Notes under the pieces: model-generated | What the model was told of the DNA's origin: nothing | The model's input: only the letters and a program-made list of their open reading frames with translations | The model's database searches: none | Translations under genes and position numbers: made by a program | Origin: Emcibacter nanhaiensis | GTDB taxonomy: Bacteria; Pseudomonadota; Alphaproteobacteria; Sphingomonadales; Emcibacteraceae | DNA: 64,000 bases | Reading direction: 5' to 3' | Assembly: GCF_006385175.1 (NCBI RefSeq) | Contig: NZ_VFIY01000004.1 | Coordinates: 124,001 to 188,000 of the forward strand | In this document: positions 56,336 through 63,707 of the stretch, piece by piece | How the letters are laid out: every line of letters starts with the position of its first letter | Numbering within the stretch: the first letter of the stretch is position 1

Positions 56336-57275
56336 CCAGTTCTTACATGACCACGACCAGTTTGACGACCTGATCCGCATTGTCGCGGAACAGCGCGGCA
56401 TTGATCCGGCGCTGGCCGAAAAGGATTACTGGATCATGCATTGCCTGTACGGGTTACAGCAGCTTGGCATGGCGTTTGAACTCAAAGGCGGCACCTCGCT
56501 CTCCAAAGGCTACGGCATTATCGACCGTTTTTCCGAAGATATTGATATTCGCATCGAGCCACCCACTGACAGGGACGTGAAAACGAGGCCAAATCATAAA
56601 AAACCCGCACATGTGAAAAGCCGCAGGCAATACTATGAATGGCTGGCCGAAACGGTCCGCATTGAAGGGATCGAACAGGTTGCCCGCGATACGGAATTTG
56701 ATGATGAACGCTACTACCGCAGCGGCGGCATCCGCCTATATTACCCCAGCGTCACCAGCCCGCTGGATGACCTGAAACATGGCATCCTGCTTGAAGTCGG
56801 GTTCGATGATGTGACACCCAATATGCCCAAGGACATCAGCTCCTGGGCGTATGACTTAGCGGCGGACAAGGTGGAAGTGACCGACAACCGCGCCAGGGGC
56901 GTCTTGTGCTACCATCCCGGCTATACGCTGATCGAAAAGCTGCAGACAATTTCAACCAAATACCGCAACCAGCAGGAAAGCAGCAGGTTCCCGCGTAATT
57001 TCATGAGACACTATTATGATGTTTATGCCTTGCTGCAGGAGCCGAAGGTGCAAGATTTTATCGGCACTGAAGCTTACCACGCGCATAAGGCAAAGCGTTT
57101 CAGGACAGCGGATAACCCGGTCATCGACGAAAACGAAGCCTTCCTGCTTAGCGATCCGGCCATCTGGCAGACCTATGAGCAGGAATATTACAAGACGCCG
57201 CGGCTGTACTACACGGAGCAGCCCGCCTTTGATGCAATCCTGAGCAGCATTCATGAATGGGCCGACCGGCTTTAA
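56325..57275 (+). CDS. abiEii: AbiEii-type nucleotidyltransferase toxin
   Basis: 316 residues. Motif I KGGTSLSKGYG (from Lys54) with RFSEDIDIRI (Asp72 and Asp74), then LLEVGFDD and LIEKLQTISTKYRNQ match AbiEii/MenT nucleotidyltransferases. Members add nucleotides to tRNA acceptor stems and block growth, giving abortive infection or element stability. All expected catalytic residues look intact. Confidence 0.92.
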   Translation: MPPDQFLHDHDQFDDLIRIVAEQRGIDPALAEKDYWIMHCLYGLQQLGMAFELKGGTSLSKGYGIIDRFSEDIDIRIEPPTDRDVKTRPNHKKPAHVKSRRQYYEWLAETVRIEGIEQVARDTEFDDERYYRSGGIRLYYPSVTSPLDDLKHGILLEVGFDDVTPNMPKDISSWAYDLAADKVEVTDNRARGVLCYHPGYTLIEKLQTISTKYRNQQESSRFPRNFMRHYYDVYALLQEPKVQDFIGTEAYHAHKAKRFRTADNPVIDENEAFLLSDPAIWQTYEQEYYKTPRLYYTEQPAFDAILSSIHEWADRL

Positions 57276-57299
57276 AAAAGGCGGGGCATTAAAGCCCCG
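57274..57299 (-). terminator. Intrinsic terminator of the small minus-strand gene
   Basis: On the minus strand, stem CGGGGC / GCCCCG with a 6-base loop, then CC and TTTTTT. The stop codon of the 67-residue gene lies in the loop. It also touches the abiEii stop on the other side. Confidence 0.7.
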
Positions 57300-57492
57300 G
57301 CCCCGGTGTGACGTGCTGCTGATAGTGACCGTACATCGCATTGCCGATATTTTCCAATGAAGCAAGACAGTTGCGCCGCTCGGCAGTGCCGGGAGCGCTG
57401 CAGGCCAGCCGCTGGTGGAGTATGCGGTAAAGCTGGTGTAATTCCGCCTGGTTCAGCGTAGCCAGTTGGTGCTGCGTGATGAGTTTTGTCAT
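57289..57492 (-). CDS. Small conserved helical protein
   Basis: 67 residues: KLITQHQLATLNQAELHQLY, then RILHQRLACSAPGTAERRNC and LASLENIGNAM. I recall similar short proteins (L-x-x-L-Y ... SPERR-x-ALASLENI pattern) on alphaproteobacterial plasmids and islands, function unknown. GGAGAAAACA before the ATG and a terminator enclosing the stop codon support a real gene. Confidence 0.65.
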   Translation of the reverse strand: MTKLITQHQLATLNQAELHQLYRILHQRLACSAPGTAERRNCLASLENIGNAMYGHYQQHVTPGPGL

Positions 57493-57683
57493 TGTTTTCT
57501 CCGTTTCCTTGGGTTGTCAGTAACGCCGGAAACGAAGGCCGGGAGACCAAGACGCCGGTGCATGGCCCACGCGGTTCTGGTGGGGGCAGGCCATTGCAGC
57601 GGCAGCGCACCCGGCTATAATGGCAGTCTTAATCTGACAACGCAAGGAAACGGGGAAACGAAGCGCCACCTACCCATAATAAA

Positions 57684-59423
57684 TTACGAGGACTTTTTCT
57701 TGGCTTTTGGCTGTTTTTTCTGAGTGTGTGGACGCTCAACAGGAATGAAACTAATACTCAAATCGCAAAACTTGGGAAGCTGATCTATCAGCCTCTTATG
57801 GGTCATTTTGAGATCGTATTGTGCCATAAAGGGCAGGTCTTTCATTGTTGGTTTTGTCTTGAGATTTTTATCATACAAAAGCCATAAGCACACATTAAAG
57901 CGTTTTGCATCTAGGTCTTTCGCCTCATCTGCTATGGAAGCTAAAATTTTAGCTTTGATAGCTTTTGTAGATTTGTTGATGTGCTCCTTGATTGATGTCA
58001 GAAACGTCTGATCTGTTGCAAAGGCTTCTCCGTAAAAGCGAGCCTGAGAGAACAAATAGTTAATACCGCTTTTGCCACTATACTGTTTGACATGAATGAT
58101 GTTTAAAGGCTGCTTATCGGCTACGAATTCCAGTATATCGCAAAACTCCTTATTTTTGCTTGTTCCTTCCATAGCCAGATATGACTGGTCAAACTTAATG
58201 GCGTTCTTATTTTTAGCGCAATACAATTCATTAAATACAGATTCTCTGTTGTTTCCTTTCTTTGTGCAGTAGATGTTCATATCATGGTATTCTTTATCGA
58301 CGCTTATATCCTTAATCTTATTGAGATAGACTTGTATTGAGTTATAAAAACTATCGTCAACCTTTTGCCATATACCTCCAGATAGAACGTAATGACCTCC
58401 TTGATAAGTGGTTTCATAAACAATACAGGAATATAAGCTCCAGTTTTTAAACTTATGAACTTTTGAATCTGCAAAAGAATAGCCATAAACTTTGCGGCCT
58501 TTGAGAGTCTCAATAGTCACATCATTTAATTTTGCATCATCAAATGTAGGGACATCATCATGACTGAGGTATGAATAAGCATCTCCCTTTTCTGAATAAC
58601 AAAATCCATATTCATCATCACTTATGAATTCAGGAATCGACATATGAAATTTGTGAAAGTTTTTATTTTGAATATCTGCTATCAGTAGGTTGTTTAATTC
58701 ATCTTGTATCGATGTTGGTACGGGTTGGAAATTCAAGTATTCAGGAAACGCCTTTTTAAAATCATTCTTTGAGTAGGCTTTTATAAACTGCGCCGCATAG
58801 TCAGTTAATAGTTTCCAATCCAGCTTTTTCTTGGAGTTTATTTTTATCGTAATATTGTTTTTTCCTTGAATACTAACCAAGGGATTGCCTTTTAAATTTG
58901 CTGAAATGTATTGAAGCATTTCAGTTTCCATTATTCCTAGCTCGTTTAATTCTGATGGCTGACTAACCTGGCGATCAATATGGGTGGTTGTTTTACTGTG
59001 AACGCGACTTTTAGCTTGGCGAAGCCCATCGCTTCCGCACATATTCATAGCTGTTCGAATGCCAAAGTCATATTTAAACTTTTCATTGTTCAGCAATGAT
59101 GCTCCGCTAACACCTAAAGCTGATGCGAGAACACTATCTCCGCACTCTAACAGTAAAACACCGCTGGTGTTTATACTCTTCGAGGCCTTGTATGCTATCT
59201 TATTTTCTTCTGATAGCTGGCTATTGATAAACTTAAGCCAAGGGGGATCGGACTTAGGATTCTTTGTTTGAAAGCAATAAAAACGAGCCTTTTGCCCATC
59301 CTTCTCAAAATCGATTTGTTGAAGAGTTGCCCCCTTCTGCGATAGCTTATCGGATAATAAAACACTATCGAATGTCTCTTTTTCATTGGCAAGATAGAAG
59401 GAGAACTGTCCTATTTCATCCAT
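57684..59423 (-). CDS. DUF6119 / TIGR04141 family sporadically distributed protein
   Basis: 579 residues. The family block is clear at about residues 100-180: ALGVSGASLLNNEKFKYDFG, then IRTAMNMCGSDGLRQAKSRV, HIDRQVSQPSELNELGIMET and EMLQYISANLKG. The C-terminal part (FNVCLWLLYDKN, DLPFMAQYDLKMTHKRLI) follows the same family, ending in a Lys-rich tail. The family is patchily distributed in defence islands; activity unknown. AAGGGG precedes the ATG. The gene is AT-rich compared with the mobilisation genes. Confidence 0.85.
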   Translation of the reverse strand: MDEIGQFSFYLANEKETFDSVLLSDKLSQKGATLQQIDFEKDGQKARFYCFQTKNPKSDPPWLKFINSQLSEENKIAYKASKSINTSGVLLLECGDSVLASALGVSGASLLNNEKFKYDFGIRTAMNMCGSDGLRQAKSRVHSKTTTHIDRQVSQPSELNELGIMETEMLQYISANLKGNPLVSIQGKNNITIKINSKKKLDWKLLTDYAAQFIKAYSKNDFKKAFPEYLNFQPVPTSIQDELNNLLIADIQNKNFHKFHMSIPEFISDDEYGFCYSEKGDAYSYLSHDDVPTFDDAKLNDVTIETLKGRKVYGYSFADSKVHKFKNWSLYSCIVYETTYQGGHYVLSGGIWQKVDDSFYNSIQVYLNKIKDISVDKEYHDMNIYCTKKGNNRESVFNELYCAKNKNAIKFDQSYLAMEGTSKNKEFCDILEFVADKQPLNIIHVKQYSGKSGINYLFSQARFYGEAFATDQTFLTSIKEHINKSTKAIKAKILASIADEAKDLDAKRFNVCLWLLYDKNLKTKPTMKDLPFMAQYDLKMTHKRLIDQLPKFCDLSISFIPVERPHTQKKQPKAKKKSS

Positions 59424-59787
59424 AGTCTTATCCCCTTAGTGACAACTAAACCATGAGGTTGTTATTTTTTCATGAGCACAACCCTACTTCTTTCCTGTTG
59501 ATTATCCAAGCCTGCATTAAGCTTCTTATCAATACCCCTGAAACAACAGAACTATAATACCAACATGGTTCTATGCAATTTTCATATTTATTATCAATGA
59601 GATAAGATGTTGCTTGTAAAAAAATGCGTTAAGTTGGTAGCATGCCCGTGATTTGAACCTTATTGAGGCGCGATTAACATCAAAAGGCTTGGGTGCAGCT
59701 TGGGTGCAAAACAAGCTAGAAATGCCTTAAAATAGATGAAAATACCCGAAATGGGTGAAAAAATAATAGTATTATCATATACTTAGA
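59424..59787. other. Gene-free right end of the island
   Basis: AT-rich. It holds the promoter side of the DUF6119 gene, the second TTGGGTGCA doublet (listed separately), and about 80 bases up to the right attachment core. No gene seen. Confidence 0.5.
59689..59708 (+). repeat. Putative integrase arm sites, right end
   Basis: TTGGGTGCA at 59689-59697 and 59700-59708, same orientation and 11-base spacing as the left doublet. About 80 bases before the core. In the excised circle the two doublets would flank the core as the P and P' arms. Confidence 0.6.
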
Positions 59788-59842
59788 CACTGGGGGTGAA
59801 GGGGTCGTCGGTTCAAATCCGGCCATTCCGACCAAAAGAAAA
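59788..59842 (+). repeat. attR: right 55-bp direct repeat (tRNA-Pro 3' fragment)
   Basis: Identical over 55 bases to 38448-38502, covering the anticodon loop to CCA end and eight bases more. Upstream sequence does not continue as a tRNA, so this is a stranded fragment marking the right junction. Confidence 0.95.
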
Positions 59843-59843
59843 G

Positions 59844-59873
59844 CCCGCTGACCGAGAGGCCAGCGGGTTTTTT
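59844..59873 (+). terminator. Original tRNA-Pro terminator displaced by the island
   Basis: Stem CCCGCTG (59844-59850) / CAGCGGG (59861-59867) followed by seven T. It lies right after attR, where the tRNA terminator would be without the island. Confidence 0.85.
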
Positions 59874-59895
59874 TGTTTCTATTCTCTGCTCTGGT

Positions 59896-60129
59896 TTATT
59901 TCAGCAGGGCGTAGATCTGGTCCTTGAGCGCCACCCGCTCTTTTTTCAGGTCTTCCAGGGACTCGTCAGAGAGATTTTCAATCTGGGATTCGGCCTTGTT
60001 GATGGCCTCATTCACCTTGTCATAGTCATCATGCAGAGCGACAAAATGCGGGTCGTTGACCTTCAGCTCATGCAGCTTGTCTTTATATTCCGGAAATTCT
60101 TCAATCAATGTGTGGTGAACGTGTGTCAT
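59896..60129 (-). CDS. YdcH family (DUF465) protein
   Basis: 77 residues: VHHTLIEEFPEYKDKLHELK, then DPHFVALHDDYDKVNEAINK and SLEDLKKERVALKDQIYALL. This is the short helical-hairpin DUF465 protein common in proteobacteria, function unknown. It converges with the displaced tRNA terminator and belongs to the chromosome, not the island. Confidence 0.9.
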   Translation of the reverse strand: MTHVHHTLIEEFPEYKDKLHELKVNDPHFVALHDDYDKVNEAINKAESQIENLSDESLEDLKKERVALKDQIYALLK

Positions 60130-60236
60130 TTTCCTGCCTTTGAATAGAGATAGTCCCTCCGAAGAGGGGTCAGATATATATAAGGGGGTTCAGCGGCAAC
60201 TACAAAGGAAATCATAGTCCGGCGAACGGGAATTGT

Positions 60237-61994
60237 TCACGGCAGATCCTGCCAGTCGCTGCTGCTTTTCCGGCAGCCGCCATCGGGCCAGCCGGTCCAG
60301 CCGCGTCCCCTGACCACCTGGCCGGCGAGGGCGCCGGTATGCCTGCCGTTACCGATGGTGTGCACGCCGTTGACAAAGACGTCGCTCACACCGCTGGCAT
60401 ATTGATGTGGCCGGTCGAAGGTGGCGTTGTCCCGGATGGTGGCGGGATCGAAGATCACCACATCGGCGTGATAGCCCTCCAGCAGCAGGCCGCGGTCCCT
60501 GAGCTGCAGCAGAGCCGCCGGCTGGCCGGTGACGCGACGAACCGCTTCCTGCACTGTCATGATGCCGTCTTGGCGAACATATTTGGCGAACAGCCGGGCG
60601 AAATTGCCGTAGCTGCGCGGGTGGGTCATGGACTTGAGGAAAATACCCTCGGCCGGAGCGGCGTCGCCGTCGGACCCGAGGCTGACCCAGGGCCGGGCGA
60701 GCTGCTTTTTCACATTGTCTTCGGACATGATGAAATAGATCACCTGGACCCGGCTGCCGTCGCGGATCACCAGGTTGATGGCGGCTTCTTCGGGCGAGAG
60801 ATTCCACATGTTTGCCACCTCGGCCAGGGTTTTCCCGGTATATTGCTTCATCTCGTCATTCTTGAAGCCGACCAGCAGGATCTTGTCCGCCGGGGTGCGC
60901 CGGCCCAGGTTTTCCCCTTCGCCGCCTTCCGCCTTCATGTCTTTGAGTAGTTTCTTTCGCACCTCGGGATCCTTCATGCGGGCGACCCATTTTTCAATGC
61001 CGCCTTCCTGCACCCAGAGCGGCATATAAGCATCAAGACCGGTGGAGCTCGCCGGATAGGTATACATGTCGGCGCTGATGCGCAGGCCGCCGGCCCGGGC
61101 GTCCTCGATCCGCTTGATCAACTCATCCACCTTGTGCCAGTTCTGCTGGCCCGACAATTTCAGGTGATATATTTCCGTCGGGGTGCCGGTCTTTATGGCG
61201 ATGTCAAAGGTCTCTTCCAGCGCGTCAAAGATACGGTCGCCTTCATTGCGCATATGGGTGGTGTAGATGCCGCCGCAGCGGCCCGCTTCGCCGACCAGGG
61301 CAACCAGCTCGTCGGTCGAGGCATAATTGCCCGGCGCATAGATCAGCGACGAGCCCACGCCCATGGCGCCGTCCTCCATGGCGTCGGCCACAATCTGCTT
61401 CATATTTTCCAGTTGTTCCGGTGTCGGGTCCACATCGGCCTCCCCAAGCTCGTGGATGCGTACTGTTGCCGCACCGATAAGGGACGCCACATTGGGGGAA
61501 ACACCGCGTCCGGTCATATAGGTGAGATATTCGTCCAGCGTGGTCCAATTGATGTCATATTTAAGGTCCCCCTGGCGGGCGAGGCGGCGCTGCTTCATCT
61601 CTTCGTTCCAGGGACCCATGGACCAGCCTTCACCAAACAGTTCCAGGGTGACGCCCTGCTTCAGGTCGCTCATGCCGCGGCCGTCGATCAGCAGGCTGTC
61701 GACGCCCCAGCTCAGCGTATTGATGAAGCCGGGGGACACGGCCTTGCCCTTGGCGTCCACCGTTTCCGCTGCGGTGCCCGGGGCGTCCGGGCCGATATAA
61801 ACGATGCGCTCGCCCTTGATCGCGACATCTCCGGGGATGGGGTCGGCGCCGGTGCCGTCATAGATCATGCCGCCGGTGATCAGGATGTCGTAGTCCGGCT
61901 CGGCCCGCTGTTCCGGGCCGCAGCTGGCCAGCAGCAGGGTAAAGCTGAATATGAAAAAGGTACGGAGTGCGGAAAGGCAATATCCCGGCGCCAT
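60237..61994 (-). CDS. N-acyl-D-amino-acid deacylase-like amidohydrolase, lipoprotein
   Basis: 585 residues. Lipoprotein signal with LLLASC (Cys25). Amidohydrolase layout: DILITGGMIYDGTGADPIPG, VDAKGKAVSPGFINTLSWGV where many members have the H-x-H metal site (here Asn-Thr-Leu-Ser, so the first His pair is altered), then TTHMRNEGDRIFDALEE, EIYHLKLSG and WVSLGSDGDAAP. D-aminoacylases of this group hydrolyse N-acyl-D-amino acids. ATG 61994 has AGGAGG 6 bases upstream. Outer-membrane or periplasmic location is likely. Confidence 0.85.
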   Translation of the reverse strand: MAPGYCLSALRTFFIFSFTLLLASCGPEQRAEPDYDILITGGMIYDGTGADPIPGDVAIKGERIVYIGPDAPGTAAETVDAKGKAVSPGFINTLSWGVDSLLIDGRGMSDLKQGVTLELFGEGWSMGPWNEEMKQRRLARQGDLKYDINWTTLDEYLTYMTGRGVSPNVASLIGAATVRIHELGEADVDPTPEQLENMKQIVADAMEDGAMGVGSSLIYAPGNYASTDELVALVGEAGRCGGIYTTHMRNEGDRIFDALEETFDIAIKTGTPTEIYHLKLSGQQNWHKVDELIKRIEDARAGGLRISADMYTYPASSTGLDAYMPLWVQEGGIEKWVARMKDPEVRKKLLKDMKAEGGEGENLGRRTPADKILLVGFKNDEMKQYTGKTLAEVANMWNLSPEEAAINLVIRDGSRVQVIYFIMSEDNVKKQLARPWVSLGSDGDAAPAEGIFLKSMTHPRSYGNFARLFAKYVRQDGIMTVQEAVRRVTGQPAALLQLRDRGLLLEGYHADVVIFDPATIRDNATFDRPHQYASGVSDVFVNGVHTIGNGRHTGALAGQVVRGRGWTGWPDGGCRKSSSDWQDLP

Positions 61995-62095
61995 TGGGGT
62001 CCTCCTGGAGTGTTGCGCAACTATTGTTTCCGGAAGGATAGCATGTTTCAGGCAGGGTGGGGAGAGGCGGAAAGAAACGGCCTCTCCCGCAAGGG

Positions 62096-62737
62096 TCAAT
62101 AAGCCACGGTGAAACGTTTGCGCCGGTGCTTCGGCTGTTCCGCCTCATCGATCATGGCGACGGCGAAATCCTCCATGCTGATACGGGAGTTGCCGTTGCC
62201 GTCCACCAGCAGGGTATCGCTGCCGGTCCGGTAGCGGCCAAGACGTTCACCCGGTTCCAGCAGGGCCGGCGGAGAGAGGTAGGTCACGTCTCCTGCGTTG
62301 TCAGCCATGCAGAGCTCGAACTGGGCCTGGCTCGCCTGCGCGATCGGCCGGACGGCCGCGGGCAGGAAACCTGGGGCGCTGAGCACCGTGTGGTTCGGGC
62401 GGTCGGCCAGTTTCAGGCTTGCCGCCCCGCCGGTAATCAGCAGGCGGACATTGGCATCGGCCGCCGCGCGCAGCATGGAACCGGTCAGCCCGACCAGTAT
62501 ATCTTCCCGTCCTTCGCTTGGACGCAGGGCGCTGATCACCAGGTCATGACCGGCGGCAATAAGGGTGACTTCCCGGGTGTCTTCCGCATCGGCCAGGATG
62601 GGCCGGACCCCGACGGGCATCCTCGTCAGGCCTAACGGAGTGCGGGACACGGCGGTGACATCGTGATCACGGGACAGGGCTTCCCGGACGATGCGGCTGC
62701 CGACATCGCCGGCGGCGCCAAAAACGGCAATTTTCAT
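62096..62737 (-). CDS. NAD(P)-binding Rossmann-fold protein, NmrA/SDR-a type
   Basis: 213 residues. Rossmann nucleotide loop KIAVFGAAGDVGSRIVREAL (G-x-x-G-x-x-G), HDLVISALRPS after the second strand, and LLITGGAASLKLADRP. It is like YhfK/YwnB-type NAD(P)H-binding reductases, substrate unknown. It starts 3 bases after the EamA stop, so both are in one message likely controlled by the MarR regulator. Confidence 0.85.
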   Translation of the reverse strand: MKIAVFGAAGDVGSRIVREALSRDHDVTAVSRTPLGLTRMPVGVRPILADAEDTREVTLIAAGHDLVISALRPSEGREDILVGLTGSMLRAAADANVRLLITGGAASLKLADRPNHTVLSAPGFLPAAVRPIAQASQAQFELCMADNAGDVTYLSPPALLEPGERLGRYRTGSDTLLVDGNGNSRISMEDFAVAMIDEAEQPKHRRKRFTVAY

Positions 62738-62740
62738 GGT

Positions 62741-63625
62741 TCAGATCCTTTGCAAGTTACGATTTGATTTCGGGGACAGGCGCGCCGAGGCATGCTGGCT
62801 CATCCAGACGCTGGCGAGGATAATCAGGGCGCCTATGAACTGCAGCTGGCTCAGGGCCTGCTCCAGCACCGCCCAGCCGAGAATGGTGGCGGTGACCGGG
62901 CTTAACAGCGCCAGGGCCGAGACCGCCGCCGGCTCCATGCGGGAGATGCCGCGCAGCCACAAAAAGCAGGTCAGTGCCGCGCCAACCAGGCCGAGGTAAA
63001 GAAACCCGAGCCAGTTTTCGGCGCTGAGCGGGGGCAGGGGCGGCTCCAGCAGCAGCGCCGCCGGGATCAGCAGCAGCCCTCCGGCGGTGAGCTGCCAGGC
63101 GGTGAAGGTCAACATGCCCACCGGCGGCTGCCACCTGCGGCTCAGCACCATGCCCGACGCCATGGCGCCGGCACTGGTCAGCGAAGCGGCGATCCCCAAC
63201 GGATCAAGCCGGGCCTCGGGGCCGAGCAATAGCAGCGCCACACCGCCCAGGCCAAACAGGGATGCAAATACCGCCAGCGGGGAGATGCTGCGGCCAAGCA
63301 GCAGGCGGGCAAGGAAGATCACCATCAGCGGCTGTAGCGATCCGATGGTGGCGGCAACCCCGCCCGGCAGGCGGTAGGCACCCATGAACAGCGCAATCCA
63401 GAACAGGGTATAGTTGAGCCCGCCGAGGATAAAAAGGCGCCCCAGCCAGTCCGGGCTCGGCAGTTTCCTGACCAGCAGCAGCAGCAACAGGCCCGCGGGC
63501 AGGGCGCGCAGCAGGGATACCGTGACCGGATAGCCGTCCGGCAGATATTCCGTGGTCACCAGAAACGTGCTTCCCCAGATGGCCGGGGCCAGTGCGGTGA
63601 GCAGGGTGTCGATGGGGCGGGTCAT
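62741..63625 (-). CDS. EamA family (DMT) transporter
   Basis: 294 residues, ten predicted membrane helices in two EamA repeats. First repeat: ALAPAIWGSTFLVTTEYLPD and LRALPAGLLLLLLV; second: FTAWQLTAGGLLLIPAALLL and LLSPVTATILGWAVLEQALS. This group exports metabolites or drugs. Divergent from a marR gene with two operators between them, which suggests inducible export. Confidence 0.92.
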   Translation of the reverse strand: MTRPIDTLLTALAPAIWGSTFLVTTEYLPDGYPVTVSLLRALPAGLLLLLLVRKLPSPDWLGRLFILGGLNYTLFWIALFMGAYRLPGGVAATIGSLQPLMVIFLARLLLGRSISPLAVFASLFGLGGVALLLLGPEARLDPLGIAASLTSAGAMASGMVLSRRWQPPVGMLTFTAWQLTAGGLLLIPAALLLEPPLPPLSAENWLGFLYLGLVGAALTCFLWLRGISRMEPAAVSALALLSPVTATILGWAVLEQALSQLQFIGALIILASVWMSQHASARLSPKSNRNLQRI

Positions 63626-63640
63626 GAGGGGCTCCGTATA

Positions 63641-63662
63641 ATTATCTTGACCTCAAGATAAT
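63641..63662. promoter_or_regulatory. MarR operator 1
   Basis: Perfect inverted repeat ATTATCTTGA-CC-TCAAGATAAT, 16 bases upstream of the EamA start. It shares the core with operator 2, spaced about 25 bases centre to centre. Confidence 0.75.
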
Positions 63663-63669
63663 TATATAA

Positions 63670-63685
63670 ATCTTGACGTCAAGAT
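63670..63685. promoter_or_regulatory. MarR operator 2
   Basis: Perfect 16-bp palindrome ATCTTGACGTCAAGAT, 23 bases before the marR start. Same TCTTGA/TCAAGA half-sites as operator 1, so one regulator should bind both and control both directions. Confidence 0.75.
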
Positions 63686-63707
63686 ATTTTTTTGAAATAG
63701 TCGGGAA

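Larger units (their letters stand above)
38448..59842. mobile_element. Integrative mobilizable element in tRNA-Pro
   Basis: A 21.4 kb insertion flanked by perfect 55-bp direct repeats: the 3' part of tRNA-Pro at the left and a stranded tRNA 3' fragment at the right. It contains a tyrosine integrase beside the tRNA, a mobilisation module (RHH protein, coupling protein, MobF relaxase), regulators, and cargo resembling defence and toxin-antitoxin genes. No VirB/Tra mating-pair genes are present, so it should need a helper conjugation system. Parts of it (42.7-45.9 and 57.7-59.8 kb) are clearly AT-richer than the flanking chromosome, whereas the mobilisation genes are GC-richer, so it is a mosaic. 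Confidence 0.93.

Noticed and set aside
59640-59670. Possible tRNA 3' end on the minus strand (GGTTCAAATCACGGG)
   Set aside because: The arms do not pair and no CCA-adjacent acceptor partner exists.
38448-59842. CRISPR array or restriction-modification genes in the island
   Set aside because: No regular direct repeats with spacers, and no methyltransferase motifs seen.
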